A stretch of DNA of 64,000 nucleotides from an uncultured Lachnospiraceae bacterium (GTDB lineage Bacteria > Bacillota > Clostridia > Lachnospirales > Lachnospiraceae). A program made the position numbers and the translations under genes. Below, one piece after another: positions 26,950 to 35,669 of this stretch. Below the pieces are notes generated by a model. The model was not told the DNA's origin. It ran no database searches and worked only from the letters and a program-made list of their open reading frames with translations. The stretch spans positions 62,001 to 126,000 of the forward strand of contig CAJTOK010000003.1 in the NCBI GenBank assembly GCA_910577825.1, in the 5' to 3' direction. Numbering within the stretch: the stretch's first letter is position 1; each line of letters begins with the position of its first letter.

Positions 26950-29011
26950 GTTTATTAATTTTTTATTTGCAGCTGTATTACTTGTTGTTATTGTACCATG
27001 TTGCCAGACAGTTAATGTAAAAGCCGGTGGAATTGATAAAGATGGTTTAATGGCTCCGGGCAATATACATGTTATAGAGGCTGTTGATGAAAATGGTATA
27101 AAAATGGGGACAAGTGATGTTGTTACAACAACATGTTTTGGATATGGCGGGGAGAGCAGGTATGGCAGGAATGTAAGGGTGGATATACTGGCAGAAGGAA
27201 GAAGAAATGGGTTTTCAGGAAAGTTAGTTATAGAATGCTGGGCTTCTGCTGCATATGGAACTGACCCTGTAACAATCAAGAAAAGTTTTTCTGCCGGAGC
27301 AGATGAAAATAAAATGGTACAGTTTGCTATGCCTTGTGTAGAAGACAACTCTATAATAAGGGTAACATTACTTGATGCAAATGAAGAGGAGGTTTCATCA
27401 CATTATATTTCCCTTGGTTCTAATTCACATGATTATATATCAAATATTTATATGGGCATACTTTCTGACAATAAATATGGTTACAAGTATATTACAAAGC
27501 TTCTTACACCGAACCACAGCATGGCATTAGGTGATAATGCAGTAATATACCCCCTTGGCGGTTATAGTATTACAGGTGATGCAAGAATGCTGGATTCACT
27601 TGATGTAATAATGATTGACGGATATAATTCAGGAAAGATTTCAGGCAGCCAGGCAAAAGGGTTAAAGGACTGGGTAATGGAAGGCGGCACATTGTTACTT
27701 GGGGGCGGAAAAGATGCTGTCCCGGTATTTAAGGCACTGGCAGGGGATATGTTTAAAGGAAGTACAGGAAAGGAAAAGACAATTAATACGGACTTTGGCA
27801 TAAAAGGCCAGAAGAAAAAAACTCTTGATATATTACAAACATATATAGAGGGTGCTGCCACGGTTTTAACAGATGGCAAAGAAAACCTTATAAAAAAGGT
27901 ACAGTATGGCAAAGGCAATGTGCTTGTAGCAGAATTTCCACTGGAATTAGAAGAGGAAGAAACATATACCTTTGGCTCTGTAATTACAGATATAATTACT
28001 AAGAATTTAAGCCAGCAGAGAAAATCTGTTATGGGGCTTCTTCCAAAAGACACATATAACAGTTATGACAGTTCCCTTTATATGGAAAAAACAATGCTTC
28101 TTAATGAATCAGGGGCGCTTCCTAATATAAAACTGTATGCTGTTATTATATTTATATATGTATTTATTGCAGAGCCAGGGGTTTATTTACTAGCTAAAAA
28201 GAGAGATAAAAGAAGCGGGCTCTGGGTTATTGTACCTGCAGTTTCAGCTTTATTTTCTGCGGTAGTATATTTACTTGGAACAAGTACACGCATACAGGAG
28301 CCATATATAAATTTTGCTTCAACGTTTGAACTGCCAGTAAAAAGAAATACACAAGACAGGGTAAATACAACATTTTCGGTTACAAGCCCTTTTAACGGGC
28401 AGTATGAAATACCACTTCCGGAAGATACAAAGCTTTTACCAGTGCTTCTTAATAATGTTAATAATTATCCACAGAGAGGAAAGCAGGCAGGCACATTTGA
28501 TAGTGTGGGGCGTGGATATGGTGTGGAGTATGGCAATGGCAATATAAAAGCAGTTATGGATAACCTGCCTGCATTTGACAGTGCATATTTTAATCTTGTA
28601 AATGAAAGGACTTCAAAGGGTACAATTAAAACAGAGGTTAAAAAAGATGGAAACAGTATTTCAGGGACAATAAGCAATGATATGTCATGCGGGCTGGAGG
28701 ATTGTATTTTTTACCATGGCGGCAGGGTGTATTATATTGGAAGCCTTGCACCAGGGGAAACGGCAGATATAAAATTAACCAGAAAGCCGGATATCTATGA
28801 GGAAAGCAGTTATGGCAATGATTTTGGAAAACTTATAGAGGATGTAATGGGAGGGTCTATGGATAATTACCGCACTAATAATGTAATAAAAAGGAAAATT
28901 GGAATGATAATGGCATTTGCTGGCGGTGACAAGGAAAGCAGCACATGGTTCTATGGCTTTATTGAAAATGGCGGTGAAACAGGTGTTTACAAATATACAG
29001 ATATTGTATAA
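26939..29011 (+). CDS. Secreted/membrane GATase-like protein, paralogue of the permease C-terminus
   Basis: A 690-residue protein starting at ATG 26939 after a GGAGGAGG SD. It has a signal peptide (about 1-28), a beta-sandwich-like domain (about 30-160), a class-I-glutamine-amidotransferase-like Rossmann domain (about 170-360, with LDSLDVIMIDGYNSG and GGTLLLGGGKD), then two transmembrane helices (about 395-440) and an extracellular beta-rich tail. It lines up end to end with residues of about 330-1015 of the next protein, including GTSTRIQ after the second helix and the TWFYGF near the end. No permease or ATPase part is present. Function is unknown; it is likely a subunit beside the fused permease. 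Confidence 0.75.
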   Translation: MKNKFINFLFAAVLLVVIVPCCQTVNVKAGGIDKDGLMAPGNIHVIEAVDENGIKMGTSDVVTTTCFGYGGESRYGRNVRVDILAEGRRNGFSGKLVIECWASAAYGTDPVTIKKSFSAGADENKMVQFAMPCVEDNSIIRVTLLDANEEEVSSHYISLGSNSHDYISNIYMGILSDNKYGYKYITKLLTPNHSMALGDNAVIYPLGGYSITGDARMLDSLDVIMIDGYNSGKISGSQAKGLKDWVMEGGTLLLGGGKDAVPVFKALAGDMFKGSTGKEKTINTDFGIKGQKKKTLDILQTYIEGAATVLTDGKENLIKKVQYGKGNVLVAEFPLELEEEETYTFGSVITDIITKNLSQQRKSVMGLLPKDTYNSYDSSLYMEKTMLLNESGALPNIKLYAVIIFIYVFIAEPGVYLLAKKRDKRSGLWVIVPAVSALFSAVVYLLGTSTRIQEPYINFASTFELPVKRNTQDRVNTTFSVTSPFNGQYEIPLPEDTKLLPVLLNNVNNYPQRGKQAGTFDSVGRGYGVEYGNGNIKAVMDNLPAFDSAYFNLVNERTSKGTIKTEVKKDGNSISGTISNDMSCGLEDCIFYHGGRVYYIGSLAPGETADIKLTRKPDIYEESSYGNDFGKLIEDVMGGSMDNYRTNNVIKRKIGMIMAFAGGDKESSTWFYGFIENGGETGVYKYTDIV

Positions 29012-29028
29012 ATAAATGGAGGTCAATT

Positions 29029-32000
29029 ATGAAAATAAATCCGGTATATGGAAAGGAAGTAAAATTAAGGGTGCGTTCTTTAAAATTTGCACTGACAATA
29101 CTGTTTTTTAATCTTGGGCTTGTTGCAATAGCACTTTTTGGTTTTGAAATGATTTTTAATGTTAATATGAATAACAGGATAGATTATTCAGGTGCAGTAA
29201 TGGTGTATTTTGTAATTATCTGCCTGGAAGCGGCTATGGTTGCATTCCTGGTTCCTGTATTTACAGCGGGAAGCATAGCAGGCGAACGTGAGAAGCAGAC
29301 ACTTGAGATACTTCTTACTACAGTATTAAAACCAAGGCAGATAGTTACAGGCAAGCTTATGTCATCAATAAGCATGGTAATACTGCTTGTATTTTCAAGC
29401 CTTCCGGTTGTATCAATAGTTTTTACTATTGGCGGCATAAGCATGGCAGACCTTATGCAGTTTGTAGTATTTATTATTGTAATGTCACTTTTTATAGGAA
29501 GCATGGGTGTGTGTGCCTCATCAATGGTTAAAAAGGCAATTCCTGCCACAGTATTATCATTTGCATTGGTAGGGATTGTATGCGGGGTAACTGCAATAGC
29601 AGTATTGGTAGCTAATGAGGGCGCTAATATATATTATTATACTGTACAAAATTCAAATGGCACAGTGCCTGATGTTTCATGGATAATGTATCCACTGCTT
29701 ATAAACCCTGCATTTACTATATTCCATATGGTGAGCAGGCAGTATATGTCTGATGACCTGCTTTATTATATGGCAAATGCACTTAATGGGGAAATACTTC
29801 CATTTGTTAAAGATTACTGGTTTATATGCAGCATTGCTGCACAGCTTGTACTTACATTGCTGTTCTTAAAGCTTGCAACAGTATTTCTTGACCCGTTAAG
29901 GCGGAAAGAAAAGGCAAGGAAAACAAAGGGCAGGAAAAGCAGGAAAGCGGCAGCGGCAGTCCTTGTACTTCTTCTTATTGCAGGCATTGCACCAGCTGCA
30001 CCAAAAACAGCTGCTTCTGTTAAATTAAATGCTTTAGATAAAGAAGGCAGGATAAGCATTAAGAAAGGTGATATAAGCGCAAATGTAAGGCTTGGCTATA
30101 AAGGCAGGACAAAATACAACAGGAATATAAGGGCAGATGCCGTTATAGAAAACAAAGGCAGCGATTTTACCGGCAAGTTCAGGATAGAATATACAAGGAC
30201 AGAGGCGGAGGGTTCTGTAGCAATACAGAAAAATTTTGCCGCTGCATCAGGTGAGAGCAAAAATGTACAGTTTGCACTGCCAGGCGTTGACCCTGAAGCA
30301 ATTATAAGGATTGCAATATGTGATGAAAATAATAAGGTTATATGTTCTGAATATATAAATTCCAGTTTTAATGATGACCAGTCAATACTTTATATTGGTA
30401 CACTTTCAGACAGCCAGGACAGACTTAAATATATTTCAAGCGGGCTGGCAGCAGATAAAAATTCCTTTGGTGCAAGTGATGAAGGGCTGGTATTTGAACT
30501 TGAAAGCAATGATATTACAGAAGATGCCAGGATGCTTGATTCGCTGGATGTTATAATAATAGATAATTTTGATACAGGAAAGCTGTCCAAAGGGCAGATT
30601 AATGCAGTTAAAAAATGGATTGGGAATGGCGGCACACTTTTTCTTGGGAGTGGTGCAAATGCCAGCAAAGTGCTTGACGCATTTTCTGGAACACTTTTAA
30701 AAGGGACAATAGGCAGTACAAAAAGCATTAATACTAATTTCGGCATAACAAGGGCAGAGCTTACAAGGCTTCTTGGTGAAAACCGTGCCAATAAAAGAAT
30801 ACCGCTTGATATAACGCAGATTAATATAAAGGGTTCAAAACAGGTTTTATCAGACAGGCAGAATAATCTTATAAGTTCGCTGGATTATGAAAACGGAAAT
30901 GTAATGACAGCAGAGTTTTCATTAGCTTTAGACTCTGCAGCAGCAGAGCTTTACGGGCCTGTTATAGTAGATGTAATTAAGAAAAATATAAGTGAAAAAA
31001 GAAAAACGGATATGGGGTTAAATAGTGTAAAATCATGGCAGTCATATTCTAATGTATATATGTACGAAAATGATGTATTAAACCTGAACAGCACAGACTC
31101 CCTTCCAAATCTTAAACTTTATGCAGTGCTTTTATTAATATATGTATTTCTTGCAGGACCGGTAATCTATGTAATTATGAAGAAAAAGGATAAAAGAAGC
31201 CTGCTGTGGGGCATAGTGCCAGTATTTTCAATAGTGTTTTCAGTAACAATTTATTTAATTGGAACAAGTACACGTATCCAGAAGCCGTTTGTTAATTATG
31301 TTTCAACAGTAGAACTGCCAGAGAAAGGAAATAACCACCATAATATAAATACGTCTTTTACAATTACCAGTTCCTCAAGCAAATCATATGAAGCAGTGCT
31401 GCCAGAAGACAGTGATGTAATGCCTTCAACACTTAACAGGTATTATTATTCTGCATATTATTCACCAAACAGGGAGATAGACGAATATGATTATGGAATT
31501 GAATATTCTGCAGACAGTACAAAACTTCATATGAACAATCTTACCGCATTTGAAAGCGTGCCTTTTAAAATGAGCAATAAAAGCAAAAATACAGGTACAG
31601 TCCAGACAGATTTACAGATGAACAACAATAAAATTTCAGGATTTATAACCAACAATATGTCATGTGATTTAGAAACCTGCCTGTTCTATTGTAAGGGGAC
31701 GCTATATTATATAGGTGATATACCAGCAGGAAAGTCTGTTGATATATTAAAGCAGAAAAGCTTTAAGGAAATGAAATATTCATATGATTTTGAATACCAG
31801 TTAAGTTCTGCACTGGGAGGGAGTTATTATGACAGTACAGCTGATGTTTCATTAAGAAGAAAAATTGGAATGATAAATACATTTGTTACTGGCAGCAGTT
31901 ATGCTGATACATGGTTTTATGGTTTTATACCAAAGGATAAAGAAACAGCATTTACAGATAATTTTACATTTGATGAATATGGCGAAACAGGTGTATATAA

Positions 32001-32475
32001 AGTTGTGCAAGTTCCAGAAAAAATAAATGGATATGATGTTATAGGTTCACTGGAAGATTATGCAGCAGAGTATGACAGCAACCTGACTAACGGGCTTTAT
32101 GTATATGACAAGGCAACAAGAGGAATAGAAATAACATACAGGTTCCCAAAGGGTTTTACTCTTAAAAAGATTATATATAACAGGGAAACTGCAGGTGGAA
32201 ATGAATTTACACTTAAAAATAATGAGTATTCTGAAAATGCCTTTTTAGGGGCTGCAAAGGTTAAAGACAAAAAGACAGGAAAGTATGTACAGATTCTTAA
32301 ATCTGCCAAAAAAACAGAAATAAATAATATAGAACAATATCTTGAAGATGATGGAAGCCTTAAAGTATATTATGAAATAAGCAATATACAAAACCTTGAT
32401 GTAGATTCATATATGCTTCCAAGGGTGAAGCTTGCAGGTGCGTATAAAAAAACAAGAGAAAGGCATGGTTATTAA
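29029..32475 (+). CDS. ABC-2 permease fused to a GATase-like extracellular/membrane module
   Basis: A 1148-residue protein. Residues 1-295 form an ABC-2 type permease (about six helices, with the GSIAGEREKQTLEILLTT loop typical of these permeases). A basic stretch and the hydrophobic segment KAAAAVLVLLLIAGIAPAA (about 306-324) look like an internal signal peptide left from a once separate secreted protein. The rest repeats the plan of the upstream 690-residue protein: beta-sandwich, GATase-like domain with LDSLDVIIIDNFDTG and GGTLFLGSGAN, two helices and a beta-rich tail, plus about 130 further residues. AATGGAGG precedes ATG 29029. The ATPase gene follows after 3 nt. Confidence 0.8.
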   Translation: MKINPVYGKEVKLRVRSLKFALTILFFNLGLVAIALFGFEMIFNVNMNNRIDYSGAVMVYFVIICLEAAMVAFLVPVFTAGSIAGEREKQTLEILLTTVLKPRQIVTGKLMSSISMVILLVFSSLPVVSIVFTIGGISMADLMQFVVFIIVMSLFIGSMGVCASSMVKKAIPATVLSFALVGIVCGVTAIAVLVANEGANIYYYTVQNSNGTVPDVSWIMYPLLINPAFTIFHMVSRQYMSDDLLYYMANALNGEILPFVKDYWFICSIAAQLVLTLLFLKLATVFLDPLRRKEKARKTKGRKSRKAAAAVLVLLLIAGIAPAAPKTAASVKLNALDKEGRISIKKGDISANVRLGYKGRTKYNRNIRADAVIENKGSDFTGKFRIEYTRTEAEGSVAIQKNFAAASGESKNVQFALPGVDPEAIIRIAICDENNKVICSEYINSSFNDDQSILYIGTLSDSQDRLKYISSGLAADKNSFGASDEGLVFELESNDITEDARMLDSLDVIIIDNFDTGKLSKGQINAVKKWIGNGGTLFLGSGANASKVLDAFSGTLLKGTIGSTKSINTNFGITRAELTRLLGENRANKRIPLDITQINIKGSKQVLSDRQNNLISSLDYENGNVMTAEFSLALDSAAAELYGPVIVDVIKKNISEKRKTDMGLNSVKSWQSYSNVYMYENDVLNLNSTDSLPNLKLYAVLLLIYVFLAGPVIYVIMKKKDKRSLLWGIVPVFSIVFSVTIYLIGTSTRIQKPFVNYVSTVELPEKGNNHHNINTSFTITSSSSKSYEAVLPEDSDVMPSTLNRYYYSAYYSPNREIDEYDYGIEYSADSTKLHMNNLTAFESVPFKMSNKSKNTGTVQTDLQMNNNKISGFITNNMSCDLETCLFYCKGTLYYIGDIPAGKSVDILKQKSFKEMKYSYDFEYQLSSALGGSYYDSTADVSLRRKIGMINTFVTGSSYADTWFYGFIPKDKETAFTDNFTFDEYGETGVYKVVQVPEKINGYDVIGSLEDYAAEYDSNLTNGLYVYDKATRGIEITYRFPKGFTLKKIIYNRETAGGNEFTLKNNEYSENAFLGAAKVKDKKTGKYVQILKSAKKTEINNIEQYLEDDGSLKVYYEISNIQNLDVDSYMLPRVKLAGAYKKTRERHGY

Positions 32476-32478
32476 TAT

Positions 32479-33411
32479 ATGGTAAAAATAGAAAATTTAT
32501 ATAAACATTATGGCAAATTTGTTGCATTAAACCACTTAAACCTTTCTATTGAAAAGGGAGAGCTTTTTGGCTTTGTAGGCCCTAATGGTGCAGGCAAGAC
32601 TACCACAATGCGTATAATATCAGGACTTTTAAAGGCAGATGGCGGCTCAGTATATGTTGCAGATGTAGATGCACTTAAAGACAACCAGAGTTTAAAGAGG
32701 AAGATTGGTTATATGCCAGACTTCTTCGGGGTATATGATAACCTTAAGGCAATAGAATATATGGAGTTTTACGCATCAATTTATGGAATTACAGGGGATA
32801 AGGCAAAAAGCATGTGTTTAGAACTTATGGACCTTGTAAATTTAAGTGATAAGGCAGACTTTTATGTAGACGGGCTTTCAAGAGGCATGAAGCAAAGGCT
32901 CTGCCTGGCAAGAAGCCTTGTACACAACCCTGAACTGCTTATACTTGATGAACCTGCATCAGGGCTTGACCCAAGGGCAAGGTTTGAAATGAAAGGGATA
33001 CTTAAGAACCTGCATGATATGGGCAAGACTATAATTATAAGTTCACATATACTTTCAGAACTTGCAGAAATGTGTACTACAATAGGGATTATTGATAAAG
33101 GGAGCATGGTATCTAAAGGTACTGTTGATGAGATAATGCAGAAACTTAATACATCTAACCCATTGAAAATCCATGTTATAAATAATGCAGAAACAGCAGT
33201 GCGCATTATAAAAGAAAACCCGCTGGTTGAGAACCTTTCAATAGACGGGGCAGATATAACAGTATCATTTAATGGCAATGAAAAAGAAGAAGCAGGGCTT
33301 CTTTTAAGCCTTGTAAGTAATGATGTAATGGTTTCTTCATATGTGAGGGAAACAGGCAATCTTGAAGAAGTATTTATGATGGTGACAGCAAAAAAAGAAG
33401 TGCTTGATTAA
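32479..33411 (+). CDS. ABC transporter ATP-binding protein
   Basis: A 310-residue cytosolic ATPase of the ABC-2/DrrA type. Walker A is GPNGAGKTT (about residue 36), Q-loop region MPDFFGVYDNL, signature LSRGMKQR, Walker B LLILDEPASGLDP and H-loop SSHILSE. The signature begins LSRGM where LSGGM is common. A C-terminal extension (about 215-310) is typical of this group. It lies 3 nt after the fused permease and is surely its partner. Confidence 0.94.
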   Translation: MVKIENLYKHYGKFVALNHLNLSIEKGELFGFVGPNGAGKTTTMRIISGLLKADGGSVYVADVDALKDNQSLKRKIGYMPDFFGVYDNLKAIEYMEFYASIYGITGDKAKSMCLELMDLVNLSDKADFYVDGLSRGMKQRLCLARSLVHNPELLILDEPASGLDPRARFEMKGILKNLHDMGKTIIISSHILSELAEMCTTIGIIDKGSMVSKGTVDEIMQKLNTSNPLKIHVINNAETAVRIIKENPLVENLSIDGADITVSFNGNEKEEAGLLLSLVSNDVMVSSYVRETGNLEEVFMMVTAKKEVLD

Positions 33412-33459
33412 GTGCTGGTGCTGGTTTGTGCCGCCTGAAGACGGCATGGGGGGATTATT

Positions 33460-35004
33460 ATGTCTAAGGAAAAAGTAAAACTTACAGAGAAAGATATCCA
33501 GATAGCAGGTTTTTTAAAAGTTATTGCAAGGCGCAAGATGCTTAAAAGATGGATTTCATGTACTGCATGGTGCGGCCTTGTGGCTGTAAGCCTGGCAGCG
33601 CTTTTAAATATTATAGCAGTTTTTGTCCCTGTGTATAATGCTCCTTTATATGGGCTGTATATTATTCTTGCCGGATTTATTGCACCAGGCATATATATAT
33701 TAATAAAGCGTACCAGCATTTACGAAGCAGCAAGGTATGCAGATAGTGCAGGGCTTAAAGAAAAACTTGTTACAAGTATTTCCTGCCAGGGGTCAGATAA
33801 CGGCTTTGCAGGGCTTCTTAAAGATGATGCTATTAGTGAAATAGAACGTTTTGATAAAAAATTAAGGCTTCCTTTTAAATATCCATGGAAAAGATATATT
33901 GCTTTCTGCCTGGTTCTCTGCCTTTTTATAATATGTATATTTATACCATCACAGGCAAAAAAAGATGCAGAACTTCTCCATAAACTTGCATCACAGGCAG
34001 AGGAGATAAAGGATAAAGTAAAAGAAGCAGAAAAAATCCTTGATAAAGCAGAAGAGAATGGGATTAGCAAGAAAGAAGCAGAAAAGATTAAAAAAATACT
34101 AGAGGAATCAAAGAAGGAAATTAGTGAATCAAAAAATATTGATGATGTAAATAAAGCAAAAGAGAGGCTTGAAAGCAAACTGAAAAAAGAACTTGCAGAA
34201 GCAGGCAGCAAAGAACTTCTTAAAACAGCACAGTCCCTTGTGCCGGGAACTGACCTTGAGGGACTGGCAGATTTTAATAAGAAACTGGCAGATATTGCAA
34301 ATAAAAGCGGCCTTAAAGGTGATTTATCCAATGAACTTAAAAGCGTTGCAGAAAGCCTTACAGCAGAACAAATGAAGGAATTGCTTGATGCACTTGAACA
34401 GGCATTAAAAGATGGGGAAATTACAGCAGAAGAAGTTGCAGAGGCACTTTCTGGCATTGAAAACAGTGATGCACAGATAGCTTCTGCAACCATATCGGCA
34501 TCAGGGGCATCTTCACAGCAGCCAGGCAGTACACCAGGTGCAGCCAGTGCATCAGGAAATGGCAACGGGCAGGGAAATGGCAAAGGAAACGGCAATGGCT
34601 CTGGAAATGGAAGTGGTTCTGGAAACGGAAATGGTAATGGCAAAGGAAACGGAAAAGGTTCTGGCAGCGGAGGTGGAAAAGGTTCTGGCAATGGAGGCGG
34701 CTGGAATATGGGCAGCAGTGATGGCCTTGAACGTAAAGGGCAGGAAGGCAAAGGTGAAGTAGTAAGCCTTACTGGCAAAAAAACGGGAAATGATGATAAC
34801 CTTACCGGCAAGAAGAATGGTGATGCAAAAATCACCCAGAAAGGCGGACAGAAGGGAGATGCTTCTGAAGGAATCAAAGCAGACCTTGACTCCGTAATAG
34901 GGGAATACAGTAATGAAGCATATGCAAAAGTTGACAGTAATAAAGTGCCATCTGCCATGAAAGATATAGTAAAAGAGTATTTTAGCGGCTTTGGGAGTGA
35001 TTAG
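33460..35004 (+). CDS. DUF4175-like membrane coiled-coil protein with Gly/Asn-rich repeat
   Basis: A 514-residue protein with three transmembrane helices (about 35-58, 65-85 and 148-166), then long charged helices predicted to be coiled coil (about 170-240), a helical region (about 245-330) and a low-complexity G/N/S/K segment (about 355-425) encoded by tandem short repeats. The C-terminus is polar, without an anchor. The overall form resembles DUF4175-type proteins found with MoxR/DUF58/vWA genes. GGGGGG precedes ATG 33460. It follows the ABC genes and precedes the MoxR block; a structural link between the two is possible. Confidence 0.65.
   Translation: MSKEKVKLTEKDIQIAGFLKVIARRKMLKRWISCTAWCGLVAVSLAALLNIIAVFVPVYNAPLYGLYIILAGFIAPGIYILIKRTSIYEAARYADSAGLKEKLVTSISCQGSDNGFAGLLKDDAISEIERFDKKLRLPFKYPWKRYIAFCLVLCLFIICIFIPSQAKKDAELLHKLASQAEEIKDKVKEAEKILDKAEENGISKKEAEKIKKILEESKKEISESKNIDDVNKAKERLESKLKKELAEAGSKELLKTAQSLVPGTDLEGLADFNKKLADIANKSGLKGDLSNELKSVAESLTAEQMKELLDALEQALKDGEITAEEVAEALSGIENSDAQIASATISASGASSQQPGSTPGAASASGNGNGQGNGKGNGNGSGNGSGSGNGNGNGKGNGKGSGSGGGKGSGNGGGWNMGSSDGLERKGQEGKGEVVSLTGKKTGNDDNLTGKKNGDAKITQKGGQKGDASEGIKADLDSVIGEYSNEAYAKVDSNKVPSAMKDIVKEYFSGFGSD
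34553..34710 (+). repeat. Short tandem repeats coding for the Gly/Asn-rich segment
   Basis: Irregular GGAAAYGGYAAYGG-like units of 6-12 nt run through this stretch of the 514-residue protein gene. Such tracts can change length by slippage without losing frame. Confidence 0.7.
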
Positions 35005-35013
35005 GGATGTTTT

Positions 35014-35186
35014 CCAGGCTATGTACATGTGGCCAGTGTTTCCATGTTTCCTTGAAAGGCACGCTTCCGCTACAATGATGCACACAACGGTGCATAAAAT
35101 CTGAAAAAACCAGATTTAAACACCGGCGGCATCATAGTGCCTTTTACAGGAAACAATGGAAACCTGCCACATGGTTTAAAACCTGG
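35014..35186. repeat. Palindromic structured element, copy 2
   Basis: Long arms pair with few bulges: CCAGG 35014-35018 with CCTGG 35182-35186, CATGTGG 35026-35032 with CCACATG 35167-35173, then the TTTCCAT and GTTTCC blocks with ATGGAAA and GGAAAC, and AAAGGCAC with GTGCCTTT. The core GGTGCATAAAATCTG is followed by a short loop and CAGATTTAAACACCGGCGG. The core matches copy 1; the arms differ in sequence but pair. Confidence 0.75.
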
Positions 35187-35243
35187 AAGAATATTCCAGA
35201 TACAGAAAGCCACAGTAATGTAATTAAAAATTTTGCAAATTTT

Positions 35244-35296
35244 CAAAATGTAAATTAGCTGGCAAATTCCAAATATGCTTCCAATAGACGGCTATA
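35244..35296 (+). repeat. 53-nt direct repeat, left copy (start of a decayed element)
   Basis: Identical to 35481-35533 except for three A/G differences. Downstream, 35302-35328 still shows TTAAG and TTTATG at the same 27-nt distance as in copy 3, but the inner stem no longer pairs, so this is a decayed duplicate of that element. Confidence 0.8.
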
Positions 35297-35480
35297 GATG
35301 TTTAAGTGCTGTATTTTAGAGTTTTATGTATTTATTGCATGTGAATGTCTAGATGCAATGTCATTTAGTTAAGGGAATTATTGTCTAAATGTCAAATATT
35401 CCAGCAATTCAAAAGTGCCATCTTGTAAAATGGCAAGCCATAACAGACCGTCTGGACACAATGCCATTTTGTTTAATTAC

Positions 35481-35533
35481 CAAAATGTAAATTAGCTGGC
35501 AAATTCCAAATGTGCTTCCAATGGACGGCTGTA
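35481..35533 (+). repeat. 53-nt direct repeat, right copy
   Basis: Partner of 35244-35296, overlapping the left arm of element copy 3. Confidence 0.8.
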
Positions 35534-35645
35534 CGGAACCGCTGGTGCTTAAGTCCCGTAGTGTGGGACTTTATGCACCATTGCGGTATTTCGATGGCGT
35601 TCAAACGGAAGTGTGCCTGTCCATGGAACACATTGGAATTGCCAG
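35496..35645. repeat. Palindromic structured element, copy 3 (inverted orientation)
   Basis: Outer arms CTGGCAAATTCCAAATGTG (from 35496) and its near reverse complement ending GCCAG at 35645. The core reads as the reverse complement of copies 1 and 2: CCGCTGGTGCTTAAGTCCC, a short loop, and GGGACTTTATGCACC. The inner stem is AAGTCCC/GGGACTT instead of AAATCTG/CAGATTT, a compensatory change. Confidence 0.78.
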
Positions 35646-35669
35646 CCCACCAATTAAGGGAGGACTAAA

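Larger units (their letters stand above)
35005..35669. other. 665-nt non-coding stretch packed with palindromes
   Basis: No credible gene. In order it holds: structured element copy 2 (35014-35186), a decayed copy starting in the direct repeat at 35244, a GCCATTTT/AAAATGGC inverted pair around 35432-35470, and structured element copy 3 in opposite orientation (35496-35645), which ends 24 nt before the MoxR gene. It splits an otherwise tightly packed gene set. Confidence 0.75.

Noticed and set aside
33720..34958. 412-residue Pro/Phe-rich minus-strand frame
   Set aside because: It is the antisense of the 514-residue membrane/coiled-coil gene; its composition comes from the Gly/Asn repeats.
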